Position numbers and translations under genes: made by a program
Source of the DNA: an uncultured Alphaproteobacteria bacterium
GTDB taxonomy: Bacteria; Pseudomonadota; Alphaproteobacteria; Paracaedibacterales; CAIULA01
Assembly (NCBI GenBank): GCA_903905285.1
Contig: CAIVFQ010000091.1
Span: 1-6,999, forward strand
Direction of reading: 5' to 3'
Length of the DNA stretch: 6,999 bases
Notes under the pieces: model-generated
The model's database searches: none
What the model was told of the DNA's origin: nothing
What the model saw: the letters and a program-made list of their open reading frames with translations, nothing else
Shown: positions 1 to 4,948 of the stretch, in pieces
Position numbering within the stretch: the stretch's first letter is position 1
How the letters are laid out: the number at the start of each line of letters is the position of its first letter

Positions 1-62
1 ACACCAAACAGCCGAAGAAAAACCTTGGGACTTTTGACGATTTTTGTGTATCTTAGGCTCAT
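1..62 (-). CDS. Partial transposase, N-terminus (IS5/DDE_Tnp_4-like), runs off left edge
   Basis: A minus-strand frame opens with ATG at 62-60 and stays open to the window edge. It encodes about 20 residues: MSLRYTKIVK, then SPKVFLRLFGV. The pattern of a short basic start, a Pro-x-x-Phe step and an R-L-F/T-G-V/L motif is what I recognise from the N-terminal helix-turn-helix of IS5-type DDE transposases (DDE_Tnp_4 class). This is recognition from a very short stretch, so the family call is tentative. A possible Shine-Dalgarno AAGG lies at 76-73, 10 nt before the ATG, and sits inside a hairpin. Most of the gene, including any DDE catalytic residues, is outside the window, so intactness cannot be judged. 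Confidence 0.5.
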   Translation of the reverse strand, partial: MSLRYTKIVKSPKVFLRLFG

Positions 63-92
63 GAGGGAACTACCTTGGTCGGTTTTCCCTCA
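62..92 (-). promoter_or_regulatory. Hairpin over the translation start of the left IS transposase
   Basis: Bases 62-69 (TGAGGGAA) and 85-92 (TTCCCTCA) are perfectly complementary over 8 bp. An inner 3-bp stem (72-74 with 81-83) surrounds a 6-base loop. On the minus strand the structure ends on the A of the transposase ATG (position 62), and its inner stem pairs the GG of the candidate Shine-Dalgarno AAGG (76-73). Neither strand has a T-run after it, so it is not a good terminator. A hairpin hiding the transposase start is a known IS strategy (for example IS10 and IS50) to stop expression from read-through transcripts; applying that here is inference. Confidence 0.45.
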
Positions 93-136
93 AAACTCTC
101 ACTATTTTACCTAAAATGCAACTTACGCAGAAGGTC

Positions 137-346
137 TAGTAAATTCCCAATGCATCAATAGACAACTGCATGAGCTGCACACTCTTTGTCATTCCCGTGA
201 AAACGGGGATCCAGAAGCACAACTGGACCCCCGCCTGCGCGAGGGTGACAAGAAAATACGGGGGTGATATCCTGCCTATTAATTTAGAAAGAATTCACTA
301 TAACGAACGACCGACGAGGCGTAGTGGTAACGTTACGACTTGTTAA
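137..346. other. Intergenic stretch without a gene
   Basis: No convincing coding frame is visible on either strand between the left IS remnant and the exported-protein gene. It holds the palindromic repeat at 188-249, an AT-rich spacer (about 250-300) and a G+C-richer stretch at 301-338. That stretch has ACGA at 303-306, 307-310, 314-317 and 335-338, plus a perfect 10-bp palindrome GTAACGTTAC at 327-336. No intrinsic terminator with a T-run is seen for the minus-strand gene ending at 347. Confidence 0.6.
188..249. repeat. GTCATTCCCG-type palindromic repeat (MITE/REP-like)
   Basis: Two 27-base arms, 188-214 and 223-249, form an imperfect inverted repeat (19 of 27 positions match by my count) around an 8-base loop. 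The left arm begins GTCATTCCCG and ends ATCCAG; the right arm begins CTGGACCCCCG and ends GGGTGAC. The left arm also folds alone: CCCGT (194-198) and ACGGG (203-207) around a GAAA tetraloop. Repeats of the form GTCATTCCCGCG...CGGGAATCCAG are common as dispersed palindromes in many proteobacterial genomes. This copy is diverged, so it is probably an old insertion rather than an active one. Confidence 0.6.
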
Positions 347-868
347 TTAAGCAGCTTTGCTAACAACAGGTTGGTCACCTTTTAAACGCTCAGCAGCTTT
401 TTTTGTTAAATCAATCCCCCACTTCGCAACACTCTCTGTGGTATTGATTGCACCTTTGGCTACGCAAGCAGAGGTATCAATAAGATAATTGGCTAAATTC
501 TTCCCCACCATAACGCCACAGGCAGCAAAATTAGCAGAACCCGTTGTCACGTTTTCAGCCACATAAACGCCCAACAAAATCCCATTGGCAACTTTGTTTT
601 TTGCGCAAGAAAAAAGGTTCCAAAAATAAAGAGAATAACTTGATGTGCTTGTACTGTCAGCTTTTTCTGTTTTCAAAGCAGGGGCAACGACAGCCTTAGG
701 CTTTTCTGCCGTTTTGTCTTCAATATCACCCACCTTCAGAACAGGGACAGGAACACAGGCTGCAGGACTTTTATCTTTAAGTTCAGCATCACCAGCGTAG
801 GCACAGTTCCCCAATGCCAATGCCATAAGTCCACTGACAAGAATGTGTTTAATGAGTCTCATTGCCAT
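347..868 (-). CDS. Small exported protein of unknown function
   Basis: This 173-residue protein is not one I recognise. It begins with a Sec-type signal peptide: basic MRLIK, a hydrophobic core to about residue 20, then AYA at 23-25 as a signal peptidase I site before GDAEL. A Cys at 22 lacks a proper lipobox (G-N precedes it). The mature part has a Lys/Pro/Ala/Val-rich linker (about 39-75), then a likely helical region (95-163) with several Gly/Ala-rich turns. Four cysteines (38, 88, 117, 135) could form two disulfides in the periplasm. AAAGG lies 4 nt before the first ATG (868) and 10 nt before a second (862, residue 3), so either could be the start. It lies 66 bp downstream of rsmB on the same strand; no convincing own promoter is seen, so read-through is possible. 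Confidence 0.75.
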   Translation of the reverse strand: MAMRLIKHILVSGLMALALGNCAYAGDAELKDKSPAACVPVPVLKVGDIEDKTAEKPKAVVAPALKTEKADSTSTSSYSLYFWNLFSCAKNKVANGILLGVYVAENVTTGSANFAACGVMVGKNLANYLIDTSACVAKGAINTTESVAKWGIDLTKKAAERLKGDQPVVSKAA

Positions 869-934
869 AAATCCTTTGTTGCTAAAAATGAAGCACTAGA
901 GACTTTAGGATAAGGCAAGAATATTAACAGAACG

Positions 935-2212
935 TTAAGAAAGGGCCTTTTGTAAAATGCTGACAAAAAAGCCATCGGTTTGATGACGGTAAGGTGTCAG
1001 TTGAAGGGTCTGCCCCTCGGCAGGGCATGGAGAAGTCAGCAGCTGCTGCCATACTTCTCCAACATTTATTAAAGAAAATGCACTATGTGTCTGTAAAAAC
1101 TGATCAACCTGATCTTCATTTTCAGATTTTAGAATGGAACATGTGGCGTAAATCAACCGCCCCCCTGGTTTGACAGCATCAGCGGCGGTTTGCAGAATTT
1201 GTTGTTGTTTTTGTTGTAATTCTTTTAAGTCATCAGGCTGAAATCGAAGTTTCAAATCAGGATTGCGACGCCAGGTGCCACTGCCTGAACAGGGGGCATC
1301 AACCAGCACGCGATCAAATCGCCCTGTTTGACGCTTTAACCAATTATGGCTCAACACGCGACAGTCAACATTAGAAACGCCCGCCCGAGACAAACGCCCC
1401 CGGGCCCTTTTTAGGCGCCATTCATGAATATCAGTTGCTATCAAAATGCCCTTATTTTGCATGGATGCTGCCAAGGCCAGGGTCTTTCCCCCTGCCCCCG
1501 CGCACAAGTCAAGAACATGCATGCCTGGGCCAGCGTCCGTTAATAACGCAATTAACTGCGACCCTTCATCTTGTACCTCTAAACACCCATCTTGCCACAA
1601 ATCGTGGCTTTGCAACGTATAACGGCTTTCAAAGCGAAGAGCCCAGGGGCTTAAAGGCGTTGGGTGAACCTTAACGTTTTCATTTTCTAATGTCTCAAGC
1701 ACTAAGTCTCGGGTCATTTTTAACGTATTCACCCTGACATCAAAACCAGCAGGCTGATTAAGGGCCTGCATTTCAAGAACCGCATCCTGACCAAAACGAT
1801 CTTGGCAGTATGGCCATAACCATTCAGGTGTCGCGGCCTTTACCCAATCTGGTTCAATGGAGTCAGGCAGAATTAGTTCTAAGCTTTGAGATTCAGTAAT
1901 AGATAAAGGCAAAGGCGCGTACTGTTCACCATCAAAAATGGCTTGTATCTTATCTAAAGAAGTTTTTTCACAAACTCTTAAGAACCATAAAACAGCCTGC
2001 CGCCCATTCAGTTGACGCTGATAAAAAGTCAAAACAGGCCATTGACGTAAAATGGCATACACTGTTTCCTGAATTGACCGCCGATCATGGCTGCCAATGA
2101 AACGCCGTTCACGAAAATAATCTACCAACAACCGATCACTAGGAACGGTGGGATTCTCCAAAATTTGGTCAATCAGCTCAATAGCTGTTTCATAGCGCGC
2201 GGATGTTTTCAT
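935..2212 (-). CDS. rsmB: 16S rRNA (cytosine-C5) methyltransferase, RsmB/NOL1-NOP2 family
   Basis: The product is a 425-residue cytoplasmic enzyme that would transfer a methyl group from SAM to C5 of a cytosine in 16S rRNA (C967 in E. coli numbering if it is true RsmB). Residues 1 to about 130 form the helical NusB-like RNA-binding region, with FRERRFIGSHDRR at 33-45. The Rossmann methyltransferase follows: motif I DLCAGAGGKT at 235-244, motif IV DAPCSGSG at 305-312 (Cys308, product release) and motif VI ATCS at 356-359 (Cys358, nucleophile). TDGFF at 412-416 is the usual family end. Length matches E. coli RsmB (429). I chose the ATG at 2212 because it overlaps the fieF stop as TAATG. A GTG at 2248 is in frame but would run 37 bp into fieF. 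There is no Shine-Dalgarno, which fits reinitiation after fieF. Paralogues such as RsmF cannot be fully excluded. Confidence 0.88.
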   Translation of the reverse strand: MKTSARYETAIELIDQILENPTVPSDRLLVDYFRERRFIGSHDRRSIQETVYAILRQWPVLTFYQRQLNGRQAVLWFLRVCEKTSLDKIQAIFDGEQYAPLPLSITESQSLELILPDSIEPDWVKAATPEWLWPYCQDRFGQDAVLEMQALNQPAGFDVRVNTLKMTRDLVLETLENENVKVHPTPLSPWALRFESRYTLQSHDLWQDGCLEVQDEGSQLIALLTDAGPGMHVLDLCAGAGGKTLALAASMQNKGILIATDIHEWRLKRARGRLSRAGVSNVDCRVLSHNWLKRQTGRFDRVLVDAPCSGSGTWRRNPDLKLRFQPDDLKELQQKQQQILQTAADAVKPGGRLIYATCSILKSENEDQVDQFLQTHSAFSLINVGEVWQQLLTSPCPAEGQTLQLTPYRHQTDGFFVSILQKALS

Positions 2213-3141
2213 TAGGGAAGAATCGGTTTGTGTTGATAATGGCCGCACCGGCCCACGGGATCTTGGTGAATAATAACTTCAGCTGTCGGAAAGGTCTTAT
2301 AAATCTGGCGGGCAACTTCATCAGCAATGTGATGCGCCTGATCAAGGGTTAAACTGGCTTCTAAATCTAAATGCATCTGAATAAACTCATTATGGCCCGA
2401 ACTTCGCGTGCGCAAATCATGAATGCCTAACACGTGCGGGTGACCTTGTACAATACGACGAATGGTGACTAACATTTCATCTGGCAATTCACGGTCCATC
2501 AGAATATCAAACGATTTTTTAGCTATCTTCCAAGAAGCAAAAAGAATATAAACTGCAATCGCCGCCCCCATCAACGTATCAAAGTAGACCAAATGTAAAT
2601 ATGAAGAAAGCGCAAAACTTGCCAAAACCGCAATATTAGTCAAAATATCAGTTTGGTAATGCAAAGCATCGGCAGAAATAGCCAACGAATTGGTTCTTTT
2701 GATCACATAACGTTGCCCTAAAATCAACACCCCCGTCAGTATCGTCGATGAAATCATAACAGCCATGGCAAGCGAACTCTGCCGAAGTGCGGTGGGTTCA
2801 TAAAGGCGCATAACCACCTGATGCATCAACCATAACGACGACAGGGAAATAAACAGGGCTTGTGCCAAACTGGCTAGGGCTTCAACTTTTCCATGACCAA
2901 ATCGGTGTTCAGCATCAGCAGGTCTTAAGGCATGACGGACGGCAACAAAATTAATCATCGACGCAAAAGCATCCAGCAACGAATCAACCAAAGACGCCTC
3001 GATACTTAAAGAATCGGTAATATACCAGGCAAACGACTTACTAATGACTAAAAAAGCAGCGACAACCAACGCCGCCCAGGTTGCTGCTTTAACTAACCGC
3101 TGGCGTAGTATAAAAGGGGGATTAGAGGTGCGAATGGTCAA
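2212..3141 (-). CDS. fieF: Cation diffusion facilitator, FieF (YiiP)-type Zn/Fe efflux pump
   Basis: This 309-residue inner-membrane protein belongs to the CDF family, which exports Zn2+, Fe2+ or similar ions in exchange for protons as a homodimer. All three E. coli FieF metal sites can be located: site A as D53/D57 (VDSLLD) and H161/D165 (HYQTD); site B as D76, H79, H83 in PADAEHRFGHG; and the cytoplasmic dimer site as H241, H257, H292 and D294. The cytoplasmic domain carries the near-identical HDLRTRSSG and IIHQDP motifs. Six membrane segments fit the hydrophobic stretches between about 17 and 212. After HQDP there is an extra tail with Cys and His (RCGHYQHKP). The start is TTG: an in-frame TGA lies only five codons upstream and no ATG is near. 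It starts 16 nt after xseB stops and probably depends on translational coupling. Confidence 0.9.
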   Translation of the reverse strand: MTIRTSNPPFILRQRLVKAATWAALVVAAFLVISKSFAWYITDSLSIEASLVDSLLDAFASMINFVAVRHALRPADAEHRFGHGKVEALASLAQALFISLSSLWLMHQVVMRLYEPTALRQSSLAMAVMISSTILTGVLILGQRYVIKRTNSLAISADALHYQTDILTNIAVLASFALSSYLHLVYFDTLMGAAIAVYILFASWKIAKKSFDILMDRELPDEMLVTIRRIVQGHPHVLGIHDLRTRSSGHNEFIQMHLDLEASLTLDQAHHIADEVARQIYKTFPTAEVIIHQDPVGRCGHYQHKPILP

Positions 3142-3157
3142 AGTTTTAAATGCTCAA

Positions 3158-3430
3158 TCAAGTCGGGAAAGTTTCGATTTTAGGACTACCATCTGAGGTT
3201 AAACTAATTTGTTCAACACGCATTTTGGCACCCTGTAGTTTTTGTTCGCACTGCTTTTTCAACAGAGTTCCCCGTTCAAATGCCTGGATTGCCTCTTCTA
3301 AGGGCAGACGCCCCTCCTCTAGCTTTTTTACCAAAGACTCAAGTTCGGCCATCGCTTGTTCGAAACTCAGAGTATCAGGATCAATGGTTGTCATTTTGGG
3401 CTGCCAGTTTAAAAATTCCTGCGTCATCAT
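3158..3430 (-). CDS. xseB: Exodeoxyribonuclease VII small subunit
   Basis: XseB is the small helical subunit that coats the XseA large subunit in exonuclease VII, which degrades single-stranded DNA in both directions. The family core is clear: SFEQAMAELESLVKKLEEG at 22-40, LPLEEAIQAFERGTLL at 42-57, then a helix to about 75 and a short variable tail. I placed the start at 3430 (90 residues) because AAGGTGG at 3445-3439 sits 8 nt upstream. An ATG at 3394 (78 residues) would match the usual family length but has no clear Shine-Dalgarno. An in-frame GTG at 3484 would reach into the divergent TPP riboswitch and is unlikely. xseA is not in the window. The gene heads the xseB-fieF-rsmB run and is transcribed away from the thi operon. 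Confidence 0.9.
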   Translation of the reverse strand: MMTQEFLNWQPKMTTIDPDTLSFEQAMAELESLVKKLEEGRLPLEEAIQAFERGTLLKKQCEQKLQGAKMRVEQISLTSDGSPKIETFPT

Positions 3431-3438
3431 AGAAGATT

Positions 3439-3445
3439 CCACCTT
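3439..3445 (-). promoter_or_regulatory. Ribosome binding site that decides the xseB start
   Basis: On the minus strand these bases read AAGGTGG, 8 nt before the ATG at 3430. The internal ATG at 3394, which would give the typical family length, has no comparable site. Confidence 0.5.
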
Positions 3446-3447
3446 GA

Positions 3448-3476
3448 TTGACAATTCTTCTTGTGCTACTGATTGG
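3448..3476 (+). promoter_or_regulatory. Candidate promoter of the thi operon
   Basis: A perfect -35 hexamer TTGACA lies at 3448-3453. With a 16-18 bp spacer the -10 would fall at 3470-3477, where the sequence (TGATTGGC) is a poor match to TATAAT. The predicted transcription start, around 3482, coincides with the first base of the riboswitch P1 stem, which supports the placement. The weak -10 keeps confidence modest. The element lies just upstream of the divergent xseB start, so the two transcription units would share this short region. Confidence 0.4.
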
Positions 3477-3481
3477 CAAAA

Positions 3482-3579
3482 CACAGGGGGTGCCTTAATG
3501 GTTGGAAAACCAAGAGGCTGAGAGGGAATAAACCCAACTCTTAGAACCTGATTCGGTTTGTACCGACGGAGGGATTGTG
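3482..3579 (+). promoter_or_regulatory. TPP riboswitch (THI element) overlapping the thiZ start
   Basis: The conserved THI-box is readable throughout. P1 is CACAG (3482-3486) with TTGTG (3575-3579), including one G-U pair. P2 is GGGT (3488-3491) with ACCC (3532-3535). P3 is GCCT (3492-3495) with AGGC (3515-3518), capped by a TTGG/CCAA stem on an AAAA loop. The pyrimidine-sensing CTGAGA is at 3518-3523. P4 is CCT (3547-3549) with AGG (3570-3572). P5 is TCGGT (3553-3557) with ACCGA (3562-3566). The conserved 3' block CGGAGGGA (3567-3574) contains the Shine-Dalgarno GGAGGG (3568-3573). The GTG start codon (3577-3579) is the 3' strand of P1. TPP binding should stabilise P1 and P4 and shut off translation directly. 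Confidence 0.93.
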
Positions 3580-4221
3580 ACCAATTATCATCAAACGCAG
3601 TACGCGTTTTCGATTCGTGCTGTAAACTATCAAGAAAAATGCGTTCTAGCAGCCCAAAACCTTTCCGTTCCCATAAAGCAGTGGACGGCGTTAATTGGCA
3701 AAAGTGGGCAAGGCAAAACTACCTTATTAAAAACTTTGTTGAGGTTGGTTCCTGGCCTGGAATCTTGCCCTTCGGATATCTCTTTAAGTTATATGCCGCA
3801 ACGTGACCTGTTGCTGCCCTGGAAAACGGTAATTGAGAATGTCATGCTGGGGTCAGCCTTGCGCGGTGAAACACCTAATCTTGCCAAGGCTGAAACCTTA
3901 TTAAATTCCGTTGGCTTGGGCCCTGAAACACACCGTTACCCCCATCAATTATCAATCGGCATGCGTCAACGGGTGGCCTTGGCACGCACGCTTATGGAAG
4001 ATGCTGACCTTATTTTAATGGATGAACCATTCAGTGCCGTCGACAGTCAAACCCGCCAACAGCTGCACACCTTGGCTAAGGCACACCTAAAGGATAAAAC
4101 CGCCTTAATCGTCAGTCATGATCTGAACGAAGTAGAAAAATTGGCTGATCATATTCTAGAGCTAAAAGGGACTCCAGCCATCTGTTTACCGTTTAATGAA
4201 CCTGGTGTTCGATATGCTTAA
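3577..4221 (+). CDS. thiZ: ABC transporter ATPase for HMP (thiamin precursor) uptake, ThiZ
   Basis: This 214-residue cytoplasmic ATPase would power import of hydroxymethylpyrimidine by ThiXYZ. Motifs in order: Walker A GKSGQGKT (41-48), Q-loop Gln75 in MPQRDLLLPW, signature LSIGMRQR (125-132), Walker B LILMDEP (145-151, catalytic Glu150), D-loop SAVD (153-156) and switch His181. The MPQRD-LLPW-TVIENV stretch is typical of the nitrate/sulfonate/taurine-type ATPase group to which ThiZ belongs. The signature has Ile where LSGGM is usual. The start is GTG at 3577, three bases after GGAGGG, and both lie inside the TPP riboswitch. The substrate assignment comes from the riboswitch and from ThiY downstream; the ATPase alone could not distinguish it from SsuB or TauB. 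Confidence 0.9.
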   Translation: MTNYHQTQYAFSIRAVNYQEKCVLAAQNLSVPIKQWTALIGKSGQGKTTLLKTLLRLVPGLESCPSDISLSYMPQRDLLLPWKTVIENVMLGSALRGETPNLAKAETLLNSVGLGPETHRYPHQLSIGMRQRVALARTLMEDADLILMDEPFSAVDSQTRQQLHTLAKAHLKDKTALIVSHDLNEVEKLADHILELKGTPAICLPFNEPGVRYA

Positions 4222-4948
4222 GCGAATAATAACTGCAATTACCCTGGTAAGTCTGTGGCATGGCATTGTCAAATTAGGCGATATCCCTGCCTATATTCTG
4301 CCCACACCCTGGCAAGTGCTCAACACCCTTTACACTCAACGGTCATTAATTCTGTGGCATGGAGGGTTAACACTATCGCAGATTTTAGCAGGCCTGCTGA
4401 TTTCTAGTTTCTTAGGAGTTGTAACCGCCTGTGCCTTAGACAAATATCAGCATTTGCAAGCCTGCCTGCAGCCCCTGTTGGTGATTCTGCAAGCCATACC
4501 GGCTTTCATTTTGATGCCCTTATTGATGATTTGGTTTGGGTTTGGTTTATTGCCTAAAATGATTGTCGTTTGTTTGTCAGCCTTTTTCCCCATTACGCTC
4601 TGTTTTCTTGACGGGTTAAAACGTACCCCGGTTGAATGGATAGAACTGGCGGATACAATGCAAGCCAAACCCTTTCACCTTCAGCATCTTATACGCTGGC
4701 CAGCGGCCTTGCCCGGATTACTGTCTGGCCTACGATTGGCGGCTATTCATGCCCCCTTAACCGTGCTGGCTGCCGACTGGAATGGTGCCAGTCATGGCCT
4801 AGGATACTTGATTATGGTGTGCCATGGGCGTTTACAAATTGACCTGATGTTTGCCTGTTTATTGTGCACGGTTTTATTAACACTTTTTTTGAATGGAGGC
4901 ATACGATGGCTGCAAAGTCGTTTTATTTTTTGGCCCGCTTCTTCTTAG
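4214..4948 (+). CDS. thiX: ABC transporter permease for HMP uptake, ThiX
   Basis: This 244-residue inner-membrane permease of the BPD_transp_1 class would form the HMP channel as a dimer with ThiZ. Hydrophobic segments lie near 4-22, 52-75, 84-108, 113-133, 170-190 and 210-230. The cytoplasmic EAA-type loop that docks on the ATPase is at about 141-175, with ELADTMQAK followed by the R-W-P-A-A-L-P and SGLRLA pattern. The start is placed at ATG 4214, which overlaps the thiZ stop by 8 bases. An in-frame ATG at 4196 would add six residues; neither has a strong Shine-Dalgarno, so coupling to thiZ translation is likely. Tight linkage to thiZ and to an NMT1-type binding protein supports the substrate call. 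Confidence 0.88.
   Translation: MLKRIITAITLVSLWHGIVKLGDIPAYILPTPWQVLNTLYTQRSLILWHGGLTLSQILAGLLISSFLGVVTACALDKYQHLQACLQPLLVILQAIPAFILMPLLMIWFGFGLLPKMIVVCLSAFFPITLCFLDGLKRTPVEWIELADTMQAKPFHLQHLIRWPAALPGLLSGLRLAAIHAPLTVLAADWNGASHGLGYLIMVCHGRLQIDLMFACLLCTVLLTLFLNGGIRWLQSRFIFWPASS
4895..4899 (+). promoter_or_regulatory. Ribosome binding site that decides the thiY start
   Basis: GGAGG lies six bases before the ATG at 4906, inside the 3' end of thiX. It favours that ATG over the in-frame GTG at 4864, which would also place 14 extra residues before the signal peptide. Confidence 0.65.

Larger units (their letters stand above)
1..136 (-). mobile_element. 5' end of an insertion sequence, boundary approximate
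   Basis: This block holds the start of the partial transposase, its leader hairpin and about 45 further bases with no other gene. The outer end is not certain. Read inward on the minus strand, a plausible terminus begins ACCTTCTGCGTAAG at about 135, next to a CTAG tetranucleotide at 136-139. Some IS5-family groups target CTAG or TA, so CTAG could be the target duplication. The opposite terminal repeat is outside the window, so the boundary is an inference. Confidence 0.4.

Noticed and set aside
62..92. Hairpin as an intrinsic terminator
   Set aside because: Neither strand has a T-run after the stem; its position on a transposase start fits translational control better.
331..342. Minus-strand resemblance to the 16S rRNA 3' end (AAGTCGTAACG)
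   Set aside because: The match is about ten bases only, with no surrounding rRNA sequence and no anti-Shine-Dalgarno tail.
1435..1674. Plus-strand ORF inside rsmB (79 residues)
   Set aside because: It lies wholly opposite the catalytic domain of rsmB and has no recognisable product.
2213..2248. Upstream GTG start for rsmB at 2248
   Set aside because: It would overlap fieF by 37 bases; the ATG at 2212 gives the usual TAATG coupling and a family-typical length.
3431..3484. Extension of xseB to a GTG at 3484
   Set aside because: The extra residues do not match the family, and the start would lie inside the divergent riboswitch.
3150..3521. Plus-strand ORF opposite xseB (123 residues)
   Set aside because: It is antisense to xseB and runs into the TPP riboswitch; both of those are well supported.
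4864..4905. Extension of thiY to a GTG at 4864
   Set aside because: The ATG at 4906 has a strong GGAGG at the right distance and gives a proper lipoprotein signal peptide.
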